From the NCBI RefSeq assembly GCF_040436345.1, contig NC_133224.1, forward strand, positions 11,896,741-11,960,740: DNA of 64,000 nucleotides, read 5' to 3'. Below are positions 1 through 13,600 of the stretch, piece after piece (position 1 is the stretch's first letter; every line of letters begins with the position of its first letter). Below the pieces are notes generated by a model. It was not told where the DNA came from. It searched no databases and was given only the letters and a program-made list of their open reading frames with translations. This DNA is from Pagrus major (Eukaryota > Chordata > Actinopteri > Spariformes > Sparidae). The translations under genes were made by a program, and so were the position numbers.

Positions 1-2646
1 ACTGACTCCATTCTTAACCTTTGTCCTTTTTATAAAGCAGATGTAAAAAGAATTCACCAGTTTAAATGTTGAAACTACCATTGTGAAGCCATCCATCACA
101 ACCTCACCTGTTGTTCCGGGCCTGTGCAAGCTGACAAGGCCTTATTATGCAGCTGCTGCTCTGAGAAACAAATCATTTTATTTTCATTCATGCTGTAAAA
201 AGTACTGGGACCAATATCCAGGCAGAACAAATGTCTTCCTCTGCAGAGCTGCAGGGAGTTCCAGTCAGAAGGTCTGCTGGACTGTGCGCCAGCAGAGATG
301 GGTCCGTTAAAGGCCAAGTTGGCGTTCGTCTTTCCCCTGTGCACATTTTTTATCCCTAAAATGGCCTTGCACGCAGCACTGTTCTTCCTCCTACCTCAGC
401 CATGATACAATATCTCCAGAAGGTGTGTTTATGGCTGCGTAAATCTGTCATCTTCAGATTACCACCAAATACTGAAACCAAATATTGCTTGTATCACATG
501 TAGACCCCAACAATTCAATTGACCTTCCCTTATATCAAGTATTGAATTATAATAAATAATCACGATCGGGCATTCATAAAAGGGAAGGGGAGGAAATTAT
601 GACGCTGAAATCAAAGACGAGGAGGAATAAAGAAAATGTTAGGGAGTATTTCGAAGCACATCTTTCAGCCATATTACTGCTTACTTTGAGCGACTGTTTT
701 GCAGTTCGCCTCCCATCTGGATTTAGCTGATTGTCAGGGAATTACAGCTTTATTTTAATCCTCTGTTTTCTTTTTTTGGGAGGGGGGGGGCGACAGGGAA
801 GTGTGGTTAATTTTCAGCTGCAGGTCGTAAAACCCCTGTCCTGGTAAAACATTTTATACTGCGGCCCAGAAAGCTTTTTAAACAATGACTTTGGTGTAAA
901 TCACGACTGGAGCACATACGTCGTTTGCGGGGGTGGTGGGAGGCTACCATTTATCCCGCCTGAGCCATTTAAGTCTCCTCGTGGGAGTTGAGGTCCTGGG
1001 CTCTCGAGTGTTACTTAACGTCAGTCCCTGGTAACTTAAACTTCATTTGTCTCTTTTTCTGAGAACTTGGGGGCCTGTTAACTCAGGTCGTCACCCCGAG
1101 ATATGGCAATCTTCTAATTTGACCCTTGAACATTGTCAGTTTACATTTATGTGTTATTTTGCATGAGCAAGTTTTTTTTTTTAGTGTAATTTAAGCTCAT
1201 AGTGAGTGATGATAGACGCAATGTTGGTATGTTTTCTTTCAGTTTTCAAACTCACAATGATATTAATGAGTTAACTTTAAATACAGTCATTTCTGCTTAC
1301 TACTGGATGAGTGCTGTAAGAATACCAGTTATTTTGTTTCACTAGAATATATTATTTATATAAAAAAAGCCTGAAGAAAGAAAGATCTGTCAATGTGGCC
1401 GTCTTAATTTAGAGCTGTGGTACAACTTCCCACATCATGGTCTTTAGTTGAAGGATAATATCTCCGTATTTTCCATTTGGACCGAGGAAGTCATTTATGT
1501 GAGGTATGTATGTGGGCAAGGCTGTTGAAAGCATCCTCTTTACATGTTGGACAGCAACCTCCTTCCTGTATAAGTAAGTCATCTCAACAGGAGACCTGGG
1601 AACAGTGTTTGAGGAGTCCTTGATTTATGAAGCTTATGGTCAGTACAAGAATATAACATGATCTGTTAGTTTCCTATCATCTAGTCTATTACTGTGATCT
1701 TGGGAAAATGGCGACATCACTGAAAAGAAGTCTGATTGGGCACGAAACATAACCGTGAATCAATGCAGCTAGCAGTAATCATGTTAGCAGATTAGCTCGC
1801 TAGCAGTGGTGCTATCTTGCCTGTCATGGTGTGTGATGTGACTCTTGAGAGTCTTTTGTGCAATGAGGGATTAGTAGTATTTTGTGTGCACTTATTTTTA
1901 CCTCCAAAGAAAGTGGTTTAAAATAATCTGGCTAAACCGTAAGCCTGTTTACAAGCTGCCCGATCACCTGAATGCTCTTCGTTCTTGCCCTGTTGGTCTC
2001 TGGCGGAGTGATCTCGCCGCGTTCACAGGTTCCAGAAATTACTTCAGGGAGTACAATGTTATCATAACCGATTGAAACGATGATGAGTGTCTGCCTGCGG
2101 ACAATCAGTTCCCCTAATCTTGCATGCTTCCCTCATGCAACCTAATATCCAAGCCCGGACCTTGTGTGAAATAACAATGCAGTATAACATTTTCCCTCAA
2201 CTCATCGTCTTCGTGGATTATTGTTTGAACTGTGAGGAGACACCTCCAGCGGTGTTGTGGTAGAGATCTGGCTCCAAGTGAGTGTCAGTCAAACACATTA
2301 ATTTCCTCCTCGGGTGTTTGGTTTTAAACTCTGGGCACATCATCGATGCCACAGTTTATTTTCTGTAGTCATACATTTGCAAATATGAGAAGGATTTCTT
2401 CTGAAAGCAAATATCAGAAGGTTATGGATTAAGGGTGCAAGGGGGTATAATTTCTGTGTAAGCCTGTGAAAATGCACACGTCCACCTCCATCCCCGCTGG
2501 CACCACAAAATACACCGGTGTTAAGTGGATAGTTGAGTGTGTGTGCATGTGGATGTGCGTTTCAGATAATACCCCAATTCGCAGAATGTACAGACATTCC
2601 CCAGTACCAAATTAAACAAGCCAAGCCTCATACTGTCGGCCGCAAG

Positions 2647-3085
2647 TTAAAGGAACAGTTCCCCCAAAAATGAAAATTCAGTCGTTATCTACTTGTGGAT
2701 GGAAAGTCCATAGTGTTGCAGCATTCTCCTAAACAGCTGAAATAAAGGGGGTTTTGTTTTAAAAATGTTTAAAAACAACAGAAGAAAACGCACAAAATGG
2801 CAGTTTACGAGTCTCCAGAAGCCCCATGATTGATGAAGTGCACCCACTTCAGACGGGGTGCAAGCTAATACTTTTATGCTAGTAGCTACAGTAAAGATTT
2901 TGACTTAAAAAAGGGTGAAAATAAGGGCTTCTCAAATCAATTCAGGATTTCCTGGCTTCTGCTGAAGCTTCTGGGGAAACAGTACAGAGCCTTTTTATGT
3001 TTTTCATCTGACGCTCCAGAAATGTTTTCTGGAGTACGACTAAATAATGACTGACTTTTCATTTTTGGGCGAACTGTTCCTTTAA
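2647..3085. repeat. TTAA-flanked MITE, family A (439 bp)
   Basis: The element starts TTAAAGGAACAGTT and ends AACTGTTCCTTTAA. The terminal inverted repeats extend for about 37 bp with only a couple of mismatches. TTAA at both ends looks like a piggyBac-type target-site duplication. There is no open reading frame of note inside, so it is non-autonomous. Assigning it to the piggyBac superfamily is inference from the TTAA flanks alone. Confidence 0.85.
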
Positions 3086-3814
3086 GACTTCAAGATGGAT
3101 TTGCTGTGTATGAGTCAGGCATGCGTGTGTGTGTACTAAGTGTCGAGACATCCGCTCCGATGTTGTGATTAGGGTTGCTGCCTATTTGCTCTGGAGTGCA
3201 ACGCATTCCTCGCAGCCTTAATTGATAGCAATTATGTGGTTTTTGATTTGGTGTTTGATTGGGAGGCGAATTCGAAGTCTTGATTTGAAGGGCACAGAGT
3301 TTTTATTGTCTTTGGAACGTCTGGGTTGAAGTGCCTGAATGATAGCCTGCTACCTTGTAAGTCACATCAAGGGGCACCAGTGGGTTGGCACTCGCTTTGA
3401 CTGCTCCATTTCTTTTCTATTTCGGTTTTTTGTTTTCGTGTCTTGCAAACGTTAAAACTGGAAAGCTACTCAGTGTTTAGTATATTCCCTCCGTGCCAAG
3501 AGCTGTCCATCTTACTGCTTGTTTTTCTCTATAACCAGAGGAATTGTCCCTCCAGGGGACACCTGGCTTGTTCCCCACCTCCACAGTGCAAATGTTCTCT
3601 GGCTTAAACTGCCAGATGTTATGAAAGGCTCTATTGAAGTAGACCTTTAGCTCATAAAGAAATAGAAAAAAAAAGTCACCATGGCTGAGAAGTCTATCCT
3701 GATAGCTTCAGTGACCAGACTATGTCATCTGATTTCCATGGGGCTCACGCATCAACTGCTTGTAAAGCAAAGAGCAGTCTGGAGCTGGACATGAAGTCAT
3801 GTGCTACAGTTTTG

Positions 3815-4178
3815 TTAAAGGGGCAATATGCAAGAACTTCAGCTGAAAATGTTCAAAACTTAGCAAAATAAATGGCAGTTTTGACATTTTGATGTCTACG
3901 TATTGTGTTGTAGAGATATCTAATGAAGTTAGCGTGCTAACGAGCTAGCCTCGGCCCGCCCTGGTCAAAAGCTTCTCCGCCAGCAATTGTAAACACTAAC
4001 GCTCCCCTGGCCCCCGAGCTCCCAGTCTGAGCTGCTAGCCGCCTGGCTAACTGAGCTAAACAGCTCAGTGCAGCTACAGTTAGAAGCAGTTAGCGGTAAC
4101 TCTGGCGATACGCTTCCCCCCTAATTGTTCTGAGTATGAATTTGACAGGTGGCTAATTCTTACATATTGCACCTTGAA
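3815..4178. repeat. MITE family B copy 1, TTAA...AGGGGCAATATG termini
   Basis: It begins TTAAAGGGGCAATATG and ends CATATTGCACCTTGAA, so the ends are inverted repeats (one end has a T-to-G change in TTAA). The interior has the GTTAGC-rich segments also seen in the copies at 5898-6254, 13262-13618 and, as fragments, near 17090, 42682 and 61295. It has no coding capacity. Confidence 0.8.
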
Positions 4179-4530
4179 GATGTCTGTTTGTATATCTGTG
4201 ACACTGTCAAACTCACATCCAAACCCGGTCAGCCAGCAATAAACATGCTCGCAGATTAGCTCGCTCTGTTTGACAGAGGTTTTTTGACATTTCCAAAACA
4301 GAGTGCTGGCAGTAAGCGGAGCGAAGCCGTCCAGAGCTGAAGAGAAATGAGAAACAGTGGCGTGTGCGAAATAAAAACGAGAGCGAGGCGAGCAGGGAGG
4401 AAAAAAGGAGGAACATACAGTAAGAGAGAGAAATATGAGATATCAGGCGAAGAAATGGAAAGAATCAAACGGGGAAGAAAATTTGGATTATTGTCTGTCT
4501 GCCATTATTCCTACTCTTTGACTGTCTCGC

Positions 4531-4534
4531 GCAC

Positions 4535-4583
<49 letters not shown>

Positions 4584-4591
4584 CTCTCTCA
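4531..4591. repeat. (CA)n/(TC)n microsatellite
   Basis: An uninterrupted CA tract of about 20 units is followed by a short TC tract. It lies about 380 bp upstream of the ADAMTSL1 start codon, in the likely promoter or 5' leader, and is likely to be length-polymorphic. Confidence 0.95.
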
Positions 4592-4780
4592 CAGAAACGT
4601 GTGAAGCTGTGAAGTTGCAGCTGGCCTGGCTCCTTGTTTGAACTAGCACGTTTGACTGAGGCCCATTTATTGATTGGCCAGTGTGCCAGACCTGAAGGAC
4701 TCGTGGGGCTCGGATCACCACCCGATTACTCCCCCTCACACATCCCACACAAAAACACACACACACTCCAAGTCCTCCCT

Positions 4781-4820
4781 CCCTCCCTCCCTCCCACCCT
4801 CCCCACCCTTCCCTCCCCTT
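4781..4820. repeat. CCCT-rich pyrimidine tract
   Basis: Repeated CCCT units run to about 4800 and then grade into CCCACCCT-like sequence. The tract is strongly asymmetric (pyrimidine on +) and lies some 150 bp upstream of the ADAMTSL1 start codon. Such tracts can be promoter-proximal, but nothing more can be shown here. Confidence 0.7.
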
Positions 4821-4972
4821 CGCCAAGTTACTCCTGAGGAGGAACGGGAGCAAGTCAGAAGAGAGGAGACGGCAGGCAGACAGGACACACAGAGTCACCG
4901 AGATAGGAGGGCATCACTCACACACACACACAAACACACAGTCAGAACTGGAGTGGTTGACTTTAAAAAGGC

Positions 4973-5005
4973 ATGGAGCTCCTGGTGACAGCTCTTCTCA
5001 TCCTG
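4973..5005 (+). CDS. adamtsl1: ADAMTSL1 exon 1, signal peptide start
   Basis: The exon encodes the hydrophobic start [11 protein letters not shown]. Together with exon 2 it gives a signal peptide ending near the SSRTARS segment. The start was chosen because this ATG is followed by a hydrophobic run and then a donor (CTG|gtactg) in phase 0, the phase exon 2 needs. A second possible donor (gtaatg, six bases on) gives the wrong phase. The donor is not a strong consensus, so the exon is somewhat less certain than the rest. Confidence 0.75.
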
Positions 5006-8000
5006 GTACTGTAATGTTTACTTTATTTCCCTCAGTTTTCATGCAGGAACTTTGTTTAATGATATTTTTCATCTCCTTTTAAAATACTTGTCACACAGAG
5101 TAATGCATTCAGAAAGCATGTGTTCTGATGGATTGATTTTATTGTGTAAAAAGTGCGAATGCATGTACAGTTTGTTTGTTATGATTGAGTGACTTTTTGC
5201 AGTAGACATCCACTCTTCAGATCCTTCAACAGTAGCTCTAACAAGGCAGCTGAAAAGTCAGCTCGCCTCCTCTGTGTTTCCGATCAAAGTCACAAAAGTA
5301 GACTGGTCGTGCACGCGCAGGTCCCTGTCACTCCCTGTTACATTACAGTGACCGCCTCGCTCGCGGCACGACGGTCGAAGCGCAGTGCCGTGCGGCGCGG
5401 AGCAGACGACAAGGGATTCAGCAGATGTGCAAATATCGTATGTCTTGGCGACTGAAAAGGCCATCGTATGTATATTGACACAGTCTGCAAAAAAAAGGCA
5501 CCAGAGTCGGGTTTCTTTCCCCTGTCGAGGAGTTTTCCATCTTCGAGGGAAATGTCCTTAGTCTCAGCTGCTGACAGGTGACTTAAATAGAATCTGTCCA
5601 TCAGAATAACATATTATACGGAGATCTCTGGTCTTTTATCATATGCTCATTTCCTCCCTTGCACTTGATGCGAAAACATGAGATGGCTGACAGGCGAAGG
5701 GCCTCTGTGGTCATATGTTTGCTCTGTTTTTCTCATATTAAAAGGGACAGGGAACACATATGTCTGAATGTACATGCTTTGTTGTGTAGATGGTAGAGCT
5801 GCAACGATTAATTGATTAGTTGTCAGCTTATAATTAATCGCCAACTGTTTTGATAATCCGTTTGAGTAATAAGTCCAAATTCTCAGACTTTAACTTCTTA
5901 AAGCTGCAATATGAACAGTAAGAATTGACCATACTCACGCTCAAAGCGAATAGGGGGCAGCGTATCACCAGCTTACTGCTGGTAACTGTAGCTGCTGTTA
6001 GCTAGTTAGCTCAGTTAGCCATGCAGCTAGCAGTCCGGACCGGGAGCTCGGGACCAGGGGAGTGTGTTAGTGTTCACACAGCTAGGAGGATTTTTGGATC
6101 GGGGCGGACCGGGGCTAGCTGGTTAGCATGCTAACTTCAGCAGACATCTCTGCAAAACAATACAAATACATCATAATTTCAGAACTGCATTTTATTGATT
6201 TTAGTTCGATTTTGATTGAAATTTCAACTAAAATTTGTACGTATTGCCCCTTAAAATGTGAATAATTTTGTTTGTGGATAAGACAAGACATTTGAGGACG
6301 TCTAATTGACAGGAAAACAATATTTTTCACCATTTTATTACGTTTTATAGAACACACAACTCTTTAATCGATAATGAAAACAATCGCGAGTTACAGCACT
6401 CGTAAATGGTGCTGTTGAGGTGCAGATAAAACCCTGGAGGGATCAGAACAGCAGAGGTGGGAGGTGTAGTGATGGAGTGGATATCCGAGCCTTTTGATTG
6501 TCGGATCCAAATCCCAGCAGGGCGGCAGTCCGGCTAGCGCAGCCTTGTATTCCTCCGCCTCCACCGAGAACAATAGCAGCACAGTGAGCCAATCAACCTC
6601 CTCATCATCTCCGTCCCTTCATCTACTTCCCCTCCTCTCTCCTCACCAGCCTCGTTATGCCTCTGGCTCCCTTGGCTTTGCAACACACGGCTCCCACTCC
6701 TAATTGAGTGCAAAATTCTACTGATTGCTTTTCAAAGGAGAATCAAGGTGGTGTGCTAACCGGCCCAGAGCGCAGCCTGTGTTTATTTACTGTGGATCCA
6801 AACATTGAAATAGTTGGCCCATGCAGAAAGTAGCGCCGTTGCCGATGCGTTTGGCTGCATGCGCCGTTGGCTGCGTGTTTAGGTCTCGCCGTTCCCCTCT
6901 GCTGTTCCTCAGGCGTCATCAGTACTGACAGCCATTTATATCAGTCCCCACGCACTTTTAATAATGCGAACCCAGCATACAACATGGCTGTTTTCGCTAC
7001 TGTGACCCAAAGAAAATAATCATGGCTGTATTATTACCCTATATCTGCTTCCCTCTGCAGGGTCCATTCATCTTTGTAGAAGAAGCACAATGCCATGCTG
7101 TTAGGAAAAGGGGCCAAAGAGGTCAAAACAACTTGGCATATCCTGAGTTTTTCCTCGGCTGTGTATCTCAAATGCAAGGCTTGGACGTTCACTGTAAACT
7201 ATTTGTCAGCTCGGCGAGCATAAATCTTTTTAAGAGCAGGTGTTGCACATAAAGTTCTCACAGTCCCTCCTTCATTCAGTGTGTGCAGGCTAAGTGGGGC
7301 TAGTTGTTGTGCCTCACATTTCATTCCTAATCTGCAGGATTTGGGGATTTTTAAGTCCCTGTCAAAAACTCAGCTGGATGTGCAAGCAAGTGTAAAGATC
7401 CCGTTGTGGGAGGCTGTCTAAAGCGCACAAAAGCGGCGTTTCTGCACTCTTTCAAGGCTCACCAACACCAGAGAGGCTGCCTAAGTGTTCATGTTATTGT
7501 AGAAAATGATAATTTTCTCTTATATCCATCTAGCAGATTATTTTATTGAATGTGTTTGCACCTCGAGCCTTTTAAACCACATTCCTGCTGCCGTAGGAGG
7601 TGAATGATTTGCCCCAGTATTTTTCATTATCCATTCATCATCATGCATCCATTCTACAGGTAAAGGAGCAGTTTTATCCTTATTTTTCATAGCAAAATCA
7701 AATCTGTTTGAGCCTCGTATTCATACTTCTCTTATCATTCTCACAGTTCTGCAAAGGGCATGGAGAAGGGCTCGGCTGCTGGGTAAAGCCAAGAGAAAGA
7801 AACATATGGAGCAGTAGTTGATCCACAGTAGATCACAGTGCCAGTCTTACAAATAAACGTCTTCCATCAGTCCAGTCGAATGTAATCTGGAAGCACGAAA
7901 GTCCTTGAAAGGCAAAAGAGGAGTTAAAATAGTCTAAGATCTTTTATTTTTTGGCTGTCGCACCACATCTGAGACGCACATTGTCCTCGCAGTCGCACAA

Positions 8001-10499
8001 TTCATCGTCTCATAATATTGATGTTGGATCCCGCGGTAATATCCCTGCCTCTGCTGCCAAATACAGCATGATGCAATTAACAGAGAGCGAGGCCTGAAGT
8101 TTAAGAGAGGACTTACGTTTCATAATCTAAAGGATGACTCAGACGTCTGAAATATGCAAAGGGGGCAAAAGTCGAGAGCTTTTTGATTACTTCCCCTCGC
8201 AGGCGCTCTCATCCCGTCACATGCACTTCTGTTTTGTTTTCAGCAGCTACTGGAATTTAGTTCAGCCTCTCAACTAGCAGCTCTGGATAGTGAATCTGCT
8301 CGAACGGAGAAAGCTGCGACTCATACGGCTGAAGAATATGCATACAGGCTCCGCTACAAAAGGGAGATTAGAGCATAACTCAGTTCTGTCACGTTAACGC
8401 TAATGATAGTTACACATGTGTATAAACTCTTCACCTCCTTTTTTTTGTTGTGTAGAGCTCGAGGACGGCCCGATCAGAGGAGGACAGAGACACTCTGTGG
8501 GACGCCTGGGGCTCGTGGAGTGAGTGCTCCCGTACATGTGGAGGAGGCGCGTCGTACTCCCTCAGACGATGCCTCAGTTCCAAGTAAGGCCACTCTCCAA
8601 TCAGATTTTAATTGTCACATACAATCACATACACTGTACAATGTAGTGAAATTTGATCTCTGCATTTAGCCGATCATTGACGATTAGTGGGAAGCCACTT
8701 TTGGGCACCTGGGGAACAATTGCAGCTGTAAGCCAAGATAACGAAAGCAAGGAAATCAAACCATACCTGTTCCACACTGAAAATGTATCTCAGTGATTCT
8801 CTTTTACTGGTAACACAGACATAAGAACACTGACATTACCCACTGAAAGATGCTGTGTAACAAGTCTCCATCTTAAGAGATGCTTACATCACAGGAGAGC
8901 GGGATTAACAGTAAATTGGAGATATGATTTCAAGTTAGAACCTCGTTTCAAACACTATCTGAGGTAATCTCCTCTTTTGAAGAGCAAAGTCCTGACCGGG
9001 GTTGGACTGGTTTCCATTAAAGTGCTTTAAGATTTAACAGAGAGAAGGAGGAAGAGGAGGAGGAGGAGGAGGAGGAGGAGGAGGAAGGGGGGGTCTTTTT
9101 TCTGTTGCTCACAGCCGTTCTGCCAAATAAATCCAGACAGCGTCCCTAATAGTGTGAGTAAATCTCACCAATCGCTCCATTCCCATGGGCTGTAACGGGA
9201 GTGCTCAAAATACATATGTGACTGTTAAATAGCCCTGAGGGGTCCACTGAGATCACTTGCCCATCCACCTCCTAAAACTGTCTAGACGGCCACATGAGCC
9301 TAAATCTTGAATCCATCAGTGACAGTCGGGATCTGATCTTCGGTAATGGCCCGGACATGTTTCTTCACAAATCAGAGCATAACAATGATTGTCCCTCGCC
9401 AAAGTACATGTCACCTTTAATAACTATTTTTGGGCTCTTCAAGCAATGAACCCACATTGGTTGGATTCCCACTGCTCATCATCTTGGCTTAACTCTCAGG
9501 ACGAACTGGGACTTGCACTTTGGACCTCTCGGTCCTTTCATCCTTGTGCCAAAGTCACCCGGTTGGTTAGGCTTCAAGCTAACCCAGTGGGCTTCGAGAT
9601 TAAAGCTGGAGGCCAAGTGTACTGGGCAAAGTGGTCAATTACAAATGGATTTGAGGAACAAGAGGAAAAAAAGGAGACAGGAGTGAGAGGGTATGTTTTC
9701 CATAGAAATGTCACATTTAAAGACTGGGAAATAGCTGCAGGGTGACTTCACTGCATTCCTCTATTTTACAGTTCCCCCAAATGTATTGCTCTCTCACCGA
9801 AGGTAGCCCGCGAGCTTCGCTGCCAAAGTCACCTCTGTTTCACTGTAGGGGAGCTCCAGCAGTGACAGGAGCAGCCAGTGAGATCATAAAACAAGGCAGC
9901 TGTCCAGGGACACACTGGGAAAACAGAGCCGATCATACCTGAGGTCGCGACCCAGATGTACTATACGGTGCTTCCAGGGTGCCATAACCGTGAATCTGTC
10001 TGCACTGGTACTGGAAAGCCAGGAGAAGAAGCATAAGGCTGTCAAAACCTCATACTCGAAGTACCAGACCCCCCGTGTGGTGCATTGTAAACATTGAGGT
10101 CAGCGGCTTTGTGGGGAGTTCATTTCATGATATCAGCAGCAGCCATTTCTCTTAGCCTGCCCAGACTTTTTCGGTCAGGCAGACCTCAGAATGCTACTGG
10201 CAGTAAAAGCAATCGACGTGTTAAGAGGTGTTTGGGGTTTTGAGCGCCATGTGGGATGTTGGCAGTGTGTCTATATGCAGAGAGGTATATGCTCCTGGAA
10301 TTCCAGGCGGGTATGTTTACAAACTCGTGTGTCCTTTGGCCCGGAGCGGTAATGTATGAGGTTCTTGAGCAAATGGCAGGACCCTCCATCCCACCTCATC
10401 CCACCTCACCCTGCTGTTGCGTGGGAATGAGGGGAGCAGTAGCCTGGAACCGGGTGGCAGATCAAACAAGCGTCATTAAAAAGCACAGCACAAGGCCCC

Positions 10500-10531
<32 letters not shown>

Positions 10532-10608
10532 CTCTTTGGAAAAGACAGGCTGGAAACGGGCCTGTAACACCCTCCAAGCCAAGACCACTCCAACTCTCTG
10601 ACCTTTTA

Positions 10609-10686
<78 letters not shown>

Positions 10687-13600
10687 TAGGACCAAACGCA
10701 CAAGAGTTAGACAACCTCCCAAAACGGCGCATGCAAAGTACAGACTAAACACAGATTGCCTGGCCCTCATTAGTCCCACCCGCGCACTTCACTTGATCAC
10801 AATCTCCATTATTAACAACAGCAAGTGTGGACATATGGATTGGGTGTTATGGCAAGAGAAAGCACCGTTCTATTATTTATGAGGCTTGTGGTTGGCAGAC
10901 ACTTTTAGATTTTAGTCTTTTTGGTCATTTCTTTTCATAAATTGAGGCCATTGTCGCCTTTAAAGGGTCACTGTCCACCGTCAGGAAATAAAGATGGGCA
11001 GGGACGAGGAAAACGATGTAAGAGCTGCACAAAACGTCGCTCTTAAGGATGTTTTCACTTCTCAGTGGGTCACTGATTTGCAGATTTGCAGGCAGTGTCG
11101 TTAAATGACTGTGGCCTTTTTGGAATCTCACCAATGGCACGCCACAGCTGTGTTTAAAGTCTATATTTGAGTGGTAGTTAAAAGTGAATTTTCTCCAAGG
11201 CCATGACTAATTAAGTTGCTCTAATTAACTTGGGCCTGGCACCTTGATTATGACTGCTACTTCACAGTATAGAAGACCACCCTCTGCGTGGCCTGTGCAG
11301 TGATAATAACACCTCTCTTCTTCACAGTGCCACTGAGCCCATGCTGTGCCAGAATCAACAGTAACAACAATATTTAGATTTTAAATTAAAGAAATACAGA
11401 CTTAAGAGACCCTAAAGAGAGTCTAAAACCATGTAAGTAACCCCTGGAGGAAGCAGTGTGTAAGTCCCGTAGAGAACGAACAACATAGTGACCCTTACCA
11501 CTAGAAGGCCTAAACTGTAACTAGACTAAGATACAGCCATGCTAGTGGGCCTGTTAGCACACTAGCGACTGCAGCCTTCTTAGGAAGCAGGGTGAGGGCC
11601 ATGGGGTTGGACTTAAAGTCAAACTAGTAGACAAAGGGAAGAGGAAGAGTCTTTTTCCGCTATTGCTTCTTAGATGACCTGACCGCTCTGAATTTCAAAC
11701 TGATCGCTCACAGCAAGAGCGCATTTTCATGTGCCCATTCACCTCAAGTGTATCAATATTATGGCAAAGGTTATGGAGCCCTGGTTGCAATTACTTTCAA
11801 TCTAGCAAGAAGAGTTGATGACATATATATGGACTTCATGAGCCAGACAAATTTTACTGCATATCCAATATTAAAAGAAGTTATTACTATGAATTTTTCA
11901 TGGTTACAGTAGATTTTAAACTGTTTCTTGAGGATGGAGTTACTGGCATGAGAGATGGTAGTTTTACTCCATGTGAAAGGCTTGTGTGTAGTTAATTGAT
12001 GAGTAAACTCTCTGTAGTTGTGTGTTTTGTGGATATTTGGCAGAAAGACGCAGGGTCATACTCTGTGAGTTATGGGTTTTGTGCTCCAGGAATTCTGATA
12101 TTCCAACCCAGTCGTTTTTCCCTAACCTGTGATGACGCCATGATGAATCCTTCGTCCTGGCCCTACTTCTGCTTAGCCTCCACGTTGTAGCTTCCAAAGT
12201 CAAGAGGAAATGAAAAGGGAAATTCATTTTATTCCCTTCGCCTCTTTTTTTTTTTTAACGTCTAGTTTATATATTACTCGCCCCACTGATCCAGATCTTT
12301 GCTACCTGTCTCTCAACTCTCAGCCTTTTGAAAGTCGCTTGTTTGGGTTCAAGCCCCATGACCTGCTGTTTGGCTTGGCAGAGCGGACTGTCTGGATTCG
12401 TCACAGAGTCTAATGTTCTTGCCATGCCACACACTTCACATCCACTCCCTCCCTGGAATAATATTCTGAAAATCCTAAAGCCCTCGTTCAGCCGTGAGTC
12501 CAAACTATGCAATGTTGCCTCCAATCATGATTCCAGATTAGCTAAGGGCTGATGACACTGGAATTCCTCCTAAGTTCCCAAACTCAAAGGGAATATCCTT
12601 TGATTAGTTTCCACTGGAGTCTTGGGTAATTGGTCTATCATAGTCGCCATCGATGGTTTATCATCGCTCGGCATCAAAGCACAAAAGGATCCTAATTTTC
12701 AGTAAGTGGTTAGCACCATAATTTGTGCAGACACTGCAGACTGTCATGCAGAGAGTCGTGACTCCGACTGCTCCAATCTGTTCAGCAGACACGTCTCAGA
12801 GGGCCTTAGACCGTGTCTGCTTTACTGCTGTGTGTGCAGTGCTGTGGCTTTATAAGGCTTTTTAAAGACTGATCAAGACAAATGAGACTTTGTATATTAT
12901 TTTTGAGCATTTTCACTACCTATAGACTTTTTCTTTTTTGTTTCACATTCCTCTTACAAGTCGTTGATGCTAGTTTAAAATGAAATCGTCTACACAGAGG
13001 TATGATTTCCACTGGGAACGGGGGACATGTCCCGTCACTCCTCAAGATCCCAGCAGAACTTTGTGCTCAGCGATATTCAGAAAATGTTTGAATGATAAAC
13101 GAAGATGGTGGCCATGTTGAACATCACTGGTTAGCATTGTCATTGTGGGCAGGTTAGCATGGTAACATTGATTATAACAACTTCACAGAGCCACACCATT
13201 CTTTGGTGAAGTTTTAATAGCCATTATAATTGTATCATGATTTGTTATTTGCTAGGTTGATTTAAAGGTGCAATGTGTAAAAAATGGCCACCTGTTAAAT
13301 TCACACAAATAGGGGGCAGCATACCACCAGGGTAACCACTAACTGCTGCTAACTGTAGCTACTGACTATAGCTGCTATTAAGATCAGTTAGCCGTGCAGC
13401 TGTCGATTGTACTAGCTGACTCTGCCTACCTCTGTTGGACCTCTTGCAGCACAAAGTGGCTCGGGGTTAGCTGGTTAGCATGCTAACTTCAACAGATATC
13501 TCAGCAAGACAATACATTTGATATAATGTCAAAACTGTTATTTCTTCACATTCTGTTGATAAGTTTTTGTTAATTTTTGAATGCTTTAAAATACAATTTT

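Larger units (their letters stand above)
1..4900. other. Upstream flank of ADAMTSL1, no gene supported
   Basis: No reading frame here is longer than about 85 codons apart from frames that run through CA/GT repeats, and none resembles a known protein or has convincing splice signals. The stretch contains two TTAA-flanked MITEs (2647-3085 and 3815-4178) and a CA microsatellite, described separately. The remainder is AT-rich, with no recognisable RNA gene or coding signal. Upstream promoter or enhancer elements of ADAMTSL1 may lie here but cannot be identified by eye. Confidence 0.6.
5006..8455 (+). other. ADAMTSL1 intron 1
   Basis: About 3.4 kb without coding signal. It holds a fragment of a hAT-like element (5794-5870) and a MITE of family B (5898-6254). 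Short open frames here have no similarity or splice context. Nothing else is recognised. Confidence 0.75.

Noticed and set aside
4488-4898. 136-codon minus-strand open frame
   Set aside because: It runs through the CA and CCCT repeats, giving low-complexity sequence. It has no motif and lies in the ADAMTSL1 promoter or leader.
9389-9745. 118-codon frame in ADAMTSL1 intron 2
   Set aside because: No splice context, motif or recognisable similarity, and codon composition not distinguishable from intron sequence.
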